The notes beneath the pieces were generated by a model, which was not told where the DNA came from, made no database searches, and saw only the letters and a program-made list of their open reading frames with translations. Shown here one piece after another: positions 24,829-33,884 of a DNA stretch of 37,983 bases (positions within the stretch are counted from its first letter, which is position 1; every line of letters starts with the position of its first letter). The position numbers and the translations under genes are program-made. This stretch comes from Pauljensenia sp. (GTDB lineage: Bacteria; Actinomycetota; Actinomycetes; Actinomycetales; Actinomycetaceae): positions 1 to 37,983 of the forward strand of contig JASBZF010000005.1 of NCBI GenBank assembly GCA_029983625.1. Reading direction: 5' to 3'.

Positions 24829-26135
24829 GCACGCACTGGCTCGCCGCCCCAACGCAGCGACCGGCTCACCTCAGTGATGCCCCCCTTCGCGATCGCGGCT
24901 TCGACCTTAATACACGATTGGATGCCGGATACGGACTCGGACGAACGGGAGTCATCCACACTGCGCACGGCAAGATCCACACTCCAGCTTTCATCCCCGT
25001 CGGAACGAAAGCTAATGTCAAGGCACTCACCCCTGAAATGGTGGCGGATTTAGGTGCCCAGGCGGTTCTTGCGAACGCCTATCATCTCTACCTTCAGCCC
25101 GGTTCAGATCTCGTAGACGAGGCCGGAGGTCTCGGGGCCTTCATGAATTGGAAGGGCCCGACCTACACGGACTCCGGTGGCTTCCAAGTTCTTTCACTCG
25201 GCGCTGGATTCAGGAAAGTTCTGTCCCAGGAGTTCTCCGGTCAAGCCGATCCCCAAGACCCTCAGCTGCATCGGCAAGCCATCAAAGCTTCCGAAGCGGT
25301 CGTGGACGAGGACGGGGTTGTTTTTCGCTCTCACATCGACGGGAGTCGGCACCGTTTCACCGCCGAAGTGTCGATGAAGATTCAGCACGAACTCGGAAGC
25401 GACATCATGTTCGCTTTTGATGAACTCACCTCACTTCTTCACCCGCGTTCCTATCAGGAGTCCTCGCTTGAACGTACACATGCGTGGGCGAGGCGTTGTC
25501 TACGTGCACATGCTCGCCTCACTCAAGAGCGTGCTGATAAGCCCTATCAGCAGCTCTGGGGCGTGATTCAGGGAGCCCAATACAAGGACCTGCGCCAGCA
25601 GGCAGCACGTACTATGGCCGCGATGGACGAGGACGGTTGGCGTTTTGATGGCTTTGGGCTGGGAGGTGCCCTTGAAAAAGAAAACCTCGGGACCATTTTG
25701 TCATGGGTGAGTGCAGAACTTGGGGAAGATCGCCCTCGTCATCTGCTCGGCATCTCTGAACCGGAAGATTTCTTCGCCGGAGTCGAGGCCGGAGCCGACA
25801 CATTCGACTGTGTGAATCCTTCTCGGGTGGCACGTAATGCCGCGATCTACTCTCCCGATGGGCGTTTCAATGTGACCAATGCGCGCTTTAAACGCGATTT
25901 TTCTCCGCTGGTCAAAGAATGTGGCTGCTACACGTGTACGCACTATTCAGCTGCATATATTCATCACCTGTTCAAAGCCAAAGAGATTCTCGCCTCCACC
26001 CTCGCAACAATTCACAACGAATGGTTTACCATCCGTTTGGTTGACACGATTCGTGAATCCATCAACGAAGGACACTACGAAGCCTTCAGAGACGACATGC
26101 TCGGCCGCTACATGCACAACAGCACACGAAAGTGA
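24825..26135 (+). CDS. tgt: tRNA-guanine transglycosylase Tgt
   Basis: A 436-residue enzyme that exchanges guanine-34 of GUN-anticodon tRNAs (Asp, Asn, His, Tyr) for a queuosine precursor. The motif YTDSGGFQVLSLG contains the general-acid Asp, and the nucleophile Asp lies in DTFDCVNPSRVARNA. The zinc site is CGCYTC plus a His in TIHNEW. The segment GFGLGGALEKENLG corresponds to the base-recognition loop (GGLAVGE in E. coli), in the form seen in actinobacterial Tgt. An N-terminal extension of about 40 residues precedes the barrel. It is translationally coupled to the transporter. No queA, queG or queCDEF genes are in view, so salvage is likely. Confidence 0.95.
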   Translation: MSTHWLAAPTQRPAHLSDAPLRDRGFDLNTRLDAGYGLGRTGVIHTAHGKIHTPAFIPVGTKANVKALTPEMVADLGAQAVLANAYHLYLQPGSDLVDEAGGLGAFMNWKGPTYTDSGGFQVLSLGAGFRKVLSQEFSGQADPQDPQLHRQAIKASEAVVDEDGVVFRSHIDGSRHRFTAEVSMKIQHELGSDIMFAFDELTSLLHPRSYQESSLERTHAWARRCLRAHARLTQERADKPYQQLWGVIQGAQYKDLRQQAARTMAAMDEDGWRFDGFGLGGALEKENLGTILSWVSAELGEDRPRHLLGISEPEDFFAGVEAGADTFDCVNPSRVARNAAIYSPDGRFNVTNARFKRDFSPLVKECGCYTCTHYSAAYIHHLFKAKEILASTLATIHNEWFTIRLVDTIRESINEGHYEAFRDDMLGRYMHNSTRK

Positions 26136-26253
26136 TGCGCATAAGGCGTCAGCTTCAAAAGCCGTCCCTGTACTTGTGGAAGATCTGTAGCTCTGAATCG
26201 TTGAAGCGCGCCCGCTGCAACTGTCTCTGCTGACACTTATGTCTGCGCTGCTC

Positions 26254-26297
26254 CCCTATCGATGCTGGTGCCGAAGGCGGCACCAGCATCGATAGGG
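26254..26297. terminator. Perfect 20-bp hairpin between convergent tgt and sufT
   Basis: Arms 26254-26273 and 26278-26297 are exactly complementary over 20 bp with a 4-nt AAGG loop. It lies in the 233-bp gap between tgt and the end of the suf operon. No U tract is on either side. It probably ends transcription from both sides. The rest of the gap (26136-26253 and 26298-26368) shows no gene. Confidence 0.75.
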
Positions 26298-26368
26298 ACA
26301 CACGAGCAATATCCCACAGCGTCCGCTTATACACACCGGCGCAGCAGTCAGATGGTGTTCTGTGACTT

Positions 26369-26785
26369 TTACACGTTAAAACCGAGTGCGCGAAGCTGCT
26401 CGCGCCCATCGCAGGTGATTCGATCAGGCCCCCACGGCGGCATCCACACCCATGAGATCGTCACCTCGGTCACAAGAGAAGCCAGCACCATCTGCGCTTG
26501 ACGTTCAATCACATCCGTCAAAGGACAGGCCGCAGAAGTCAAAGTCATCTCCACAATCGCAGAATCATCTTCGCCGATCTGCACACCGTACACGAGACCA
26601 AGATCCACGATATTGATCCCCAGTTCAGGATCAATGACATCTTTTAAAGCTTCGAGGACATCACGTCCCGACACTGAACCGTTCTCGACAATATCGGTTC
26701 CCTCAATCGACATACTGTTCTTCTGATCGAGAGGTTGACCGAAACGTTGTTCAACCGGTTCTAATTGAGCCATAGGATTATTCAT
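26369..26785 (-). CDS. sufT: SufT/MIP18-type (DUF59) metal-sulfur cluster assembly factor
   Basis: A 138-residue protein; the DUF59 domain occupies most of it after a 30-residue polar tail. Family features are LKDVIDPELGINIVDLGLVY and the conserved Cys in LTSAACPLTDVIE, followed by VWMPPWGPDRIT. Members help mature Fe-S proteins downstream of cluster assembly. The frame is open to 26860, but ATG 26785 overlaps the sufU stop as ATGA and has an AGGAG box 7 nt upstream, so it is the start. It is the last gene of the suf operon. Confidence 0.93.
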   Translation of the reverse strand: MNNPMAQLEPVEQRFGQPLDQKNSMSIEGTDIVENGSVSGRDVLEALKDVIDPELGINIVDLGLVYGVQIGEDDSAIVEMTLTSAACPLTDVIERQAQMVLASLVTEVTISWVWMPPWGPDRITCDGREQLRALGFNV

Positions 26786-27249
26786 GCCTGTTCTCCTGCA
26801 ATATCGATTCCAAGTTTCGCAACAGCATCGCGTAAGGCATACCATCCCAGCAAGGCACACTTCACGCGATTAGCAAATTGTGAAGTAGATTCAAGAGCTG
26901 CCGCATCTTTAAGAAGATCAAGGACATCTTCACTCACCCCCTGATTCCTCGAATGCATCATCGTCTCCATAGCGGCATAGCCTGCCCGCACTTCGTCAAG
27001 ACACGCACCCGTCATCAGATCGCTGAGCATCGACAAAGAAGCCTGAGAGATCGAACATCCCTCACCTTCCCACACAAGACGACGGATCCTGCCTTGCGCA
27101 TCCAGTGAAACACCGAGAGTCACTTCATCCCCGCACGTCGGATTCACTTGGTGGGAGGATGCGTCAACATTTTCCACGCAGCCTGCCCCGTGTTTCGCAC
27201 GGGCATGATCGAGAATCACCTGCTGGTACAGCTGATCGAGACTCGACAT
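26782..27249 (-). CDS. sufU: SufU, sulfur-transfer / scaffold-like protein
   Basis: A 155-residue SufU. The three zinc/sulfur Cys are visible in NPTCGDEVTL, GEGCSISQASLSML and RVKCALLGWYAL, with the neighbouring Asp of the first motif. In Gram-positive bacteria SufU accepts persulfide from SufS and activates it. The insertion between the second and third Cys is of SufU rather than IscU length. It overlaps sufS (TAATG) and sufT (ATGA), showing tight coupling. Confidence 0.95.
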   Translation of the reverse strand: MSSLDQLYQQVILDHARAKHGAGCVENVDASSHQVNPTCGDEVTLGVSLDAQGRIRRLVWEGEGCSISQASLSMLSDLMTGACLDEVRAGYAAMETMMHSRNQGVSEDVLDLLKDAAALESTSQFANRVKCALLGWYALRDAVAKLGIDIAGEQA

Positions 27250-28547
27250 TATTGACCTCCGAAATAGGAACGGACACGCCTTAAAGAGTGCAGAAAACGG
27301 TCGATTTCTTCAATCGAATTCATAGGAGCGACGGATACGCGCGCGGATGAACGCACACCAAAGAAAGTATGCAACGGAATTGCACAGTGATGACCCACCC
27401 GAATCGCTACATCGTCAGCGTCAAGCACCTGCCCCACGTCATGAGGATGCACCCCCTCGACGCTGAAAGCAAGGACACCGATCCGCTCCGTATCCTGAGC
27501 GGGACCGAGGAGACGCACGCCCTCAATAGCCTTCACACCGTCCAGCAAATGTGCTGTCAGGTTGAGTTCATGTGCGTGAACACGATCCATACCAAGGTCT
27601 GAGAGATATTTCAGCGCCCGCGTCCACCCTGCGATTTGTGCGACCGGTTGCGATCCAGCTTCAAAACGTTCAGGAGGGGGCATAAAATGTGCGCCCTCCA
27701 TCGTGACGTTCTCAATCATTGACCCTCCGGTCAGTACCGGAGGCATGAGTTCCAGAAGGGAACGCCTCCCCCACAGTGCGCCCACACCTGTTGGACCGAG
27801 CATCTTATGGGAAGACATAACCGCGAAATCCACGTCGAGGGCTCGCACGTCAATCGGCATATGCGCACTCGACTGACACGTATCAAGAAGGACCATCGCC
27901 CCGACCGCCCGAGCAGCTGCAACAATCTCAGCAACCGGAGAAATCGCTCCCGTCACATTCGACACGTGCGTAAAAGCCACGAGCTTCGTGTTTGCCGTGA
28001 TGACATTCAGCGTCTCACAATCAATCCGACCATCCGAAGTCAGATCAAGCCAAGCAAGCTCCGCTCCTGTTCTCGCACACAGTTCCTGCCAAGGCACAAG
28101 GTTCGCATGATGCTCCGCCCTCGTCGTCACGATCCGATCTGCCGGACCGATCCTCAAAACTTCAGCTGCTTGGCCTCCGCGTCCAGCTGAAGCGTGTCCG
28201 AAAGACAAGGCCACCAGGTTAATCGCTTCGGTGGCGTTCTTCGTCCATACGATCTCATCGGGCCGCCCGTTAATGAAAGCAGCAAGCGTTTCACGTCCAG
28301 TTTCAAAAGCTGTTGTGGACTCATCCCCGAGCAGATGTGTGCCTCGGTGAACAGCAGCGTTATACCTACGGTAGAAGTTGGCCTCTGCTTCAATGACGCA
28401 CGCTGGCTTTTGTGAAGTTGCCGAAGCATCGAGATAGGCGATCGGGTTCCCGCCCCGGCCAATGCGCTCCAAGATCGGGAAATCTGACCTGATCTGAGCG
28501 AGCTCCTGCTCGTCAAAAGCCAAAGTGCGCGCGTCCCTTCTCCTCAC
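27249..28547 (-). CDS. sufS: SufS cysteine desulfurase
   Basis: A 432-residue PLP enzyme of the class V aminotransferase fold that takes sulfur from cysteine. PLP-Lys is in VMSSHKMLGPTGVGAL; cofactor contacts include TRAEHHANLVPW and FTHVSNVTGA; the catalytic Cys is in VGHHCAIPLHTFFG (group II/SufS position, where Gln or Pro-rich variants are common). Start GTG 28547 has AGGGG very close (3 nt); a TTG ten codons later is an alternative. It follows sufC by 7 bp. Confidence 0.95.
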   Translation of the reverse strand: MRRRDARTLAFDEQELAQIRSDFPILERIGRGGNPIAYLDASATSQKPACVIEAEANFYRRYNAAVHRGTHLLGDESTTAFETGRETLAAFINGRPDEIVWTKNATEAINLVALSFGHASAGRGGQAAEVLRIGPADRIVTTRAEHHANLVPWQELCARTGAELAWLDLTSDGRIDCETLNVITANTKLVAFTHVSNVTGAISPVAEIVAAARAVGAMVLLDTCQSSAHMPIDVRALDVDFAVMSSHKMLGPTGVGALWGRRSLLELMPPVLTGGSMIENVTMEGAHFMPPPERFEAGSQPVAQIAGWTRALKYLSDLGMDRVHAHELNLTAHLLDGVKAIEGVRLLGPAQDTERIGVLAFSVEGVHPHDVGQVLDADDVAIRVGHHCAIPLHTFFGVRSSARVSVAPMNSIEEIDRFLHSLRRVRSYFGGQ

Positions 28548-28554
28548 AGTCCCC

Positions 28555-29304
28555 TCACCTCAGGTACTGGTCGTAGCCTTCGTCCTCAAGCTGATCGGCA
28601 AGCTCAGGTCCGCCCTCGGCGACAACACGCCCCGCGACGAATACATGAACGTGACTGGGCTTGATGTAGCGCAAAATGCGGGTGTAGTGCGTAATGAGCA
28701 TGACACCGCAACCGGTTTCGTCATGCACACGATTCACGCCCTCGGACACAATGCGCAAAGCATCCACATCGAGGCCAGAATCGGTTTCATCGAGGACAGC
28801 GAAAGAAGGACGCAGCAGCTCCATCTGAAGAATCTCAAGGCGCTTCTTTTCACCGCCGGAAAAACCAACATTGACATCGCGCTCAGCAAAATCAGGATCC
28901 ATACGGAGCTTGTCCATCGAGGACTTCACATCCTTGACCCACTGACGAATCTGAGGCGCTTCACCATCAATCGCAGTTTTTGCTGTGCGCAAGAAATTCG
29001 ACACCGAAACTCCCGCGACTTCAACCGGGTACTGCATCGCGAGGAACAAACCTGCCTTCGCGCGCTCGTCAACGCTCATCTCGGTGATGAGCTGGTCGTC
29101 AAGCCATGCTTCACCCTGCGTGATCTCGTACTCAGGATGACCGGCGAGGGCGTAGGCAAGCGTAGACTTGCCCGAACCATTCGGTCCCATGATCGCGTGA
29201 ACCTCACCGGATTGAATCCTCAGATTCACGCCTTTAAGAATTTCTTTGGGGCCGTCGGCGGTTTCGACGCTGACATGAAGATCTGAGATTTTCAGAGTTG
29301 ACAT
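28555..29304 (-). CDS. sufC: SufC, Fe-S assembly ATPase
   Basis: A 249-residue ABC-type ATPase that works with SufB and SufD in the cytoplasm. Walker A is GPNGSGKSTLAYAL, the signature FSGGEKKRLEILQM, Walker B SFAVLDETDSGLDVDAL and the H-loop LITHYTRILRYI. The DETDSGLD form is characteristic of SufC. A strong AGGAGG box sits before ATG 29304, so the seven upstream in-frame codons are excluded. Gap to sufD is 52 bp. Confidence 0.96.
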   Translation of the reverse strand: MSTLKISDLHVSVETADGPKEILKGVNLRIQSGEVHAIMGPNGSGKSTLAYALAGHPEYEITQGEAWLDDQLITEMSVDERAKAGLFLAMQYPVEVAGVSVSNFLRTAKTAIDGEAPQIRQWVKDVKSSMDKLRMDPDFAERDVNVGFSGGEKKRLEILQMELLRPSFAVLDETDSGLDVDALRIVSEGVNRVHDETGCGVMLITHYTRILRYIKPSHVHVFVAGRVVAEGGPELADQLEDEGYDQYLR

Positions 29305-29356
29305 TTTTCCTCCTGCTTTCGGCACACGCCGAGTAGTCGTAGCTGGCCTTCACAGC

Positions 29357-30538
29357 TCAGATGGTCCGGGATTTCACAAGTTCAGCTTCGACGGACTCCA
29401 TGAGGTGATCGACAACCTCAGGAACGCCGATCTGATTGATGAGTTCAGCAAAGAAACCACGCACGACCAGGCGACGTGCATCAGCTTCGCTCACACCGCG
29501 ACTCATGAGGTAGAAAAGCTGCTCATCATCGAAACGCCCCGTCGCCGAAGCGTGGCCCGCACCTTTGATCTCACCGTTTTCAATCTCAAGGTTCGGTACC
29601 GAATCGGCTTTCGCGCCTTCGGTAAGCACGAGATTACGGTTGAGCTCGTAGGTGTCTGTATCGTCGGCCGTTTCACGAATCAGACAGTCGCCGATCCACA
29701 CCGAATGAGCGCCCTCGCCCTGGAGGGCTCCCTTGTAGGTGACGCGCGAATAGCAGTTCGCTTGAGAGTGATCGACGAATACCCGGTGCTCAAGATGCTG
29801 GCCCGCATCGACGAAGTAGAGGCCGAGCATGGTGAGTTCACCGCCGGTCCCCCTAAAGTCGGTATCGGAGCTGATGCGCACAAGATCGCCTCCGAAAGTC
29901 ACGACGATGTGGGTGAGTGTCGTGTCTTTCCCGAGGGAAAGACGATGATTCGAGGCGTGGAGGGTCGTGTCATCCCATTCTTGAATGGAAACGAGTGTCA
30001 CCTTCGAGGCATCACCTGCGCTGAACTCCACGGTCTGATTAAGAGCCGCTTCCGCGCTGCCTCGATGCGTGAGGATGATGGTTGCTTCGGCAAGCTCACC
30101 GACTTCGATCCGCAGATGCTGCGCACGCACGCCCTCGACGGAATCGATCTCAATCCGAATCGGATCAGAAACAACCACACCCTTCGGCACCGTAACCACG
30201 GTCGCAGTGTCATAAGTGTTCCATGCCACCACGGAGGTGCGGTCTGCGGGGGCCAACACAGTACCTAGGCGCGGATCATGACGATTGACTGTCTCAACGA
30301 GGACACCCTCGGTCGCTTCTACGCGAAGGGGAGCATCACCTTGAGCATAATTGCTCGTCTCAAAAAGCTTGTCAATGCGACGCAGCGGCGTGAAACGCCA
30401 GTCTTCTTCGCGACCATTCGGAACAGGGATCGCATCAAGGTCAAAGGATGAAAGTCGATCAGCCCTGGACGCATGTCCACTTTTCTTCTTGACTGCACCG
30501 TGGGAATGCGGTGTGAGCATTGCGTATTCAGTCGTCAT
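29357..30538 (-). CDS. sufD: SufD, Fe-S assembly scaffold subunit
   Basis: A 393-residue SufBD-family protein: an N-terminal helical part (LDAIPVPNGREEDWRFTPLR), a right-handed beta-helix core, and the C-terminal family motif FYLMSRGVSEADARRLVVRG. The stretch ATGRFDDEQLFYLMSRG is typical. It forms the SufBC2D scaffold. Start ATG 30538 comes 1 nt after the sufB stop, with only a weak GGA box inside the sufB end, so coupled translation is likely. Confidence 0.94.
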   Translation of the reverse strand: MTTEYAMLTPHSHGAVKKKSGHASRADRLSSFDLDAIPVPNGREEDWRFTPLRRIDKLFETSNYAQGDAPLRVEATEGVLVETVNRHDPRLGTVLAPADRTSVVAWNTYDTATVVTVPKGVVVSDPIRIEIDSVEGVRAQHLRIEVGELAEATIILTHRGSAEAALNQTVEFSAGDASKVTLVSIQEWDDTTLHASNHRLSLGKDTTLTHIVVTFGGDLVRISSDTDFRGTGGELTMLGLYFVDAGQHLEHRVFVDHSQANCYSRVTYKGALQGEGAHSVWIGDCLIRETADDTDTYELNRNLVLTEGAKADSVPNLEIENGEIKGAGHASATGRFDDEQLFYLMSRGVSEADARRLVVRGFFAELINQIGVPEVVDHLMESVEAELVKSRTI

Positions 30539-30539
30539 A

Positions 30540-31988
30540 TCAGCCGACAGATCCTTCCATCTGCAGTTCGATGAGGCGGTTCAGTTCAAGGGCGTACTCC
30601 ATAGGCAGTTCCTTCGCGATCGGCTCAACGAAGCCGCGCACGATCATTGCCATTGCTTCATTCTCATCGAGGCCGCGACTCATGAGGTAGAAGAGCTGAT
30701 CCGCAGAGACCTTGGACACGGTTGCTTCGTGTCCCATCTCCACATCGTCGGTACGGACATCCACATAGGGGTAGGTATCGGTTCGAGAGATCTTATCGAC
30801 AAGAAGCGCGTCGCACAGGACGTTCGACTTGGAATGACGTGCTCTCGCATTGACGCGAACAAGTCCACGGTAAGAGGTGCGACCACCTCCACGGGACACC
30901 GATTTAGAAACAATCGAGGACGAGGTGTGCGGCGCCATATGCACCATCTTCGCTCCGGTGTCTTGATGCTGACCCGGACCTGCAAAGCCAATGGAAAGAG
31001 TCTCACCGCGAGCATGTTCACCCATGAGGTAACAGGCGGGATACTTCATTGTGATCGCGGCCCCCATATTGCCGTCAACCCATTCCATTGTGCCGCCCTC
31101 TTCGACGACTGCACGCTGCGTGACGAGGTTCAGGACGTTCGTTGACCAGTTCTGAATGGTCGTGTAGCGAACTCGTGCACCCTTTTTCACGAAAATCTCA
31201 ATGACACCCGAGTGGAGGGAGTTCTCATCGTAAATCGGTGCGGTACAGCCTTCGACATAGTGAACATAGGAGCCTTCATCAGCGATGATCAGCGTCCGTT
31301 CAAACTGACCGAGTGCTTCGGTGTTGATCCGAAAATACGCTTGAAGCGGGATGTTGACGTGTACGCCCGGCGGCACGTAGACGAAAGATCCACCCGACCA
31401 TGCGGCAGTGTTCAGAGCGGAAAACTTGTTGTCACCAGAAGGAACTGCCTTGCCGAAGTATTCCTGGAAAATGTGCGGATATTCTTTCAGGCCGGTATCC
31501 GTGTCAAGGAAGATCACACCCTGACGTTCAAGATCTTCTTGGATCTGCTGGTAGACGACCTCGGACTCATACTGGGCTGCAACACCGGCCACAAGGCGGT
31601 TCTTTTCAGCCTCGGGAATACCGAGGCGATCGTAAGTAGCGCGAATCTCCTCGGGAAGATCCTGCCAGTCTTTCACCTGCCGATCCGTTGGATTGACGTA
31701 GTACTTAAAAGAGTCAAAGTCGATACTCGACAGGTCAGGACCCCAGGTCGGCATCGGCTTGCGATCGAAGATATCGAGTGCTTTGAGGCGACGTTCAAGC
31801 ATCCACTCCGGTTCGTTCTTATGCGCGGAGATCGAACGCACGACATCGGCGTTAATTCCGTACTCGGCGTCCTTCGAATAGTCGTCGTTATCGCGCCATC
31901 CGTACTCGTAAGCGCCAATCGACTCAATGATTTCGTCATCGGTCAATGGACGGTCATCGAGGTCTGGGACCTGCGGTGACTGGGTCAT
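30540..31988 (-). CDS. sufB: SufB, Fe-S assembly scaffold subunit
   Basis: A 482-residue SufB with the family's usual length. Recognisable stretches are GVIFLDTDTGLKEYP, AWSGGSFVYVPPGV, YVHYVEGCTAPIYDENSLH (containing a conserved Cys), TMKYPACYLMGEHARGE and the C-terminal LFYLMSRGLDENEAMAMIVRGF. It is the subunit on which the nascent cluster forms. It lies 24 bp after sufR, so both share a promoter upstream of sufR. The ribosome site is modest (GAGG 10 nt before ATG 31988). Confidence 0.96.
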   Translation of the reverse strand: MTQSPQVPDLDDRPLTDDEIIESIGAYEYGWRDNDDYSKDAEYGINADVVRSISAHKNEPEWMLERRLKALDIFDRKPMPTWGPDLSSIDFDSFKYYVNPTDRQVKDWQDLPEEIRATYDRLGIPEAEKNRLVAGVAAQYESEVVYQQIQEDLERQGVIFLDTDTGLKEYPHIFQEYFGKAVPSGDNKFSALNTAAWSGGSFVYVPPGVHVNIPLQAYFRINTEALGQFERTLIIADEGSYVHYVEGCTAPIYDENSLHSGVIEIFVKKGARVRYTTIQNWSTNVLNLVTQRAVVEEGGTMEWVDGNMGAAITMKYPACYLMGEHARGETLSIGFAGPGQHQDTGAKMVHMAPHTSSSIVSKSVSRGGGRTSYRGLVRVNARARHSKSNVLCDALLVDKISRTDTYPYVDVRTDDVEMGHEATVSKVSADQLFYLMSRGLDENEAMAMIVRGFVEPIAKELPMEYALELNRLIELQMEGSVG

Positions 31989-32012
31989 ATCTCTTCAGCC
32001 TCTCATCAATTC

Positions 32013-32735
32013 TTAGGAGCGGGATTGCGAATGCAAGGCCGCTCGGGTCGCCGGATGAATCACCGGTACGGCCACGGGAATGTGGGTTGTACACACATGT
32101 TCACCACCGGCAAGGGTGGCCAGACGTTGAACGTGAACGTCAAGGAGCCGGGAAAAAGCTTTGGTTTCAGCTTCACACAGCTGCGGGAAATCGTCGGCGA
32201 CTGCTTGGATTGGACAGTGCCCCTGGCACAGCTGCACAGCAAAACCATTCGGACCGATTTCCCTGACCGTAGCCGCATAGCCATCTTGGGTGAGGGCATC
32301 TGCGAGCGCTTGAGCGCGGACTTTAGGGTCCGTGCCCGCATCACGCACAATTGGCGCGTAGCGCCTCTCAATTTCTCGGGAACGAGCCGCAGCGAACGCT
32401 TCTACGGCATCGGTTCCACCAAGCTGTCCGAGATAGCCGAGAGCTTTCACAGCGAGTTCGGAATAACCTTCGGTCAGACGAGCGTGTGCGCCACGACTGG
32501 CCACATAGTGTCGCGAAGGACGTCCTCTTCCGCGTTTGCCCGTAGCTGTCGGCTCGCGCTCTTCAATCTCTTCTAAGTCCAGAAGAATCGTGATGTGGCG
32601 ACGCACCGCAGCCGTGGTCAAGTTGAGGATCCGCGCGATCACACTCGCCGTCACCGGACCTTTTTCAACGATGAGATCGAGGACCTGGTCACGGGTGCCC
32701 GCGTCCGCTTGATCTGACACAGCGCCTCCGATCAT
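32013..32735 (-). CDS. sufR: SufR-type transcriptional regulator with Fe-S-binding Cys
   Basis: A 240-residue regulator. The N-terminal winged helix (about 15-80) shows VTASVIARILNLTTAAVRRH and the wing GKRGRGRPSRHYVAS. The C-terminal part has four Cys: C170 and C174 (LCQGHCPIQAV), C187 (PQLCEAE) and C215 (VCTTHIPV), the pattern of actinobacterial SufR proteins that bind a cluster and repress suf when iron-sulfur supply is adequate. It is the first gene of the operon, so it likely regulates itself. Start ATG 32735 is given; GTG 32720 with GGAGG 4 nt upstream is an alternative. The 224 bp upstream (32736-32959) hold no gene I trust; a CGTAAA direct repeat near 32760-32775 could be part of the promoter. 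Confidence 0.92.
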   Translation of the reverse strand: MIGGAVSDQADAGTRDQVLDLIVEKGPVTASVIARILNLTTAAVRRHITILLDLEEIEEREPTATGKRGRGRPSRHYVASRGAHARLTEGYSELAVKALGYLGQLGGTDAVEAFAAARSREIERRYAPIVRDAGTDPKVRAQALADALTQDGYAATVREIGPNGFAVQLCQGHCPIQAVADDFPQLCEAETKAFSRLLDVHVQRLATLAGGEHVCTTHIPVAVPVIHPATRAALHSQSRS

Positions 32736-32959
32736 CTGCCCACATGCGAACGATCAGAGTTTACGCCGTTTTACGCACGTTGCGCTTCACGAAATTACAG
32801 GATGAGTGAGATCCCACCTCCACTCCCCTCTTGTGAGCACGTCAAGCGCCCCGCACATCTCCTGCATCCTTCATGCGCACTCCCCCTTTGATCCGGGGTT
32901 ATACGATGAAAGAGCGCGCCCTGTCACGTTCCATAAAGGGAGCTTCGACAGTCTCGAAA

Positions 32960-33874
32960 TCAGGGAAGCTCCGGCATCACCTGGGTCGCACCTTTTTCAA
33001 CACCAAAAGCACGAGCGCTTGCGGAAGCATCCCGCAAAGCAATTGCTGCAGCATAGACGCTGAACGCGGCCCCCGGAGTATCAATCGTGGTGATCTGAGC
33101 ACCGGTAGAACGTAAAACTGCGCCCATCGATGTGAGGTCATGAGCGTCAACGATCATCAGCCCCGATTTCGGAGCCGCACTCAAGGCCCGCGCAAGACCA
33201 CTCCAGGCTTCTTCAGAGGCAAGAGGTGCTGCTGCCGATTGCGTTTGTGCACCTCCCTGCGCAGAATCGCGGGCACCCACAACAACAAGAGCCTGCGCTC
33301 TGCCCTTAGGATCATTGTCGAGGTGGAGAATCGGCGTGGAATCATCCGTGAGGATCTGCGTCACGAGTTCAGTTTCAGCACCCGTGGACGTGAGGGCAGC
33401 CACAATGCCGTAGGCAATCGTCGCACCCGAAGTGGCATCCGTCGGCACATTCGGTAAATGCGCAGCCAGAGGCGTAGCGAGGGTGTCACGATAGGTCGCC
33501 ATCGACTGTGCCTGCCAGTTCTCAGATAAAGAGACCTGGCCGACAATTTCAGCTCCCGCATACTCAAGGCCGTCCGACACTGCAGCAATATCCTCAGCAG
33601 AAGCACCAGGAAGGGCGATCATCGCTACTTTAAGCTCTGCAAGTACCCCTTTGAGATGCGATTGTGCAAGTGCAGCCAGAGCTTGCGCATCGGCATCCGC
33701 AATGCGTTGCGCATCGGCGAGGGCGGTCGCATCAATGGCGGACTCTTCGGCCTGCGATTGTGACAGTGAAGACGAAATCCGCGCCTGCAAAGGCCCTGCA
33801 CCCAGGACAACTCCGACTGCAAGGGCAATAAATACTGCGATCAACGAGACGATGTGATAGCGAAAGTTCAACAT
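32960..33874 (-). CDS. steB: SteB / MctB-like membrane protein (copper transporter family annotation)
   Basis: A 304-residue protein: one N-terminal membrane helix (YHIVSLIAVFIALAVGVVLGAG), an Ala/Gln/Asp-rich likely coiled coil (about 35-80), and an extracytoplasmic alpha/beta domain. The start MLNFRYHIVSL is typical of the MctB family (named for a mycobacterial outer-membrane copper protein). In corynebacteria the gene next to steA is steB, involved in envelope integrity and cell separation; the context here is the same, so SteB is preferred. GAGGAG lies 6 nt before ATG 33874. Gap to steA is 10 bp. No copper-binding motif is evident. Confidence 0.88.
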   Translation of the reverse strand: MLNFRYHIVSLIAVFIALAVGVVLGAGPLQARISSSLSQSQAEESAIDATALADAQRIADADAQALAALAQSHLKGVLAELKVAMIALPGASAEDIAAVSDGLEYAGAEIVGQVSLSENWQAQSMATYRDTLATPLAAHLPNVPTDATSGATIAYGIVAALTSTGAETELVTQILTDDSTPILHLDNDPKGRAQALVVVGARDSAQGGAQTQSAAAPLASEEAWSGLARALSAAPKSGLMIVDAHDLTSMGAVLRSTGAQITTIDTPGAAFSVYAAAIALRDASASARAFGVEKGATQVMPELP

Positions 33875-33884
33875 GGTCTACTCC

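Noticed and set aside
28525..31979. Long plus-strand open frames (up to 287 codons) opposite the suf genes
   Set aside because: They are antisense shadows of sufC, sufD and sufB caused by codon bias; the minus-strand products match known families over their full length.
32960..33874. Gene as a dedicated copper exporter
   Set aside because: The copper label comes from a mycobacterial relative; no metal-binding motif is seen, and the steA neighbour argues for the SteB role.
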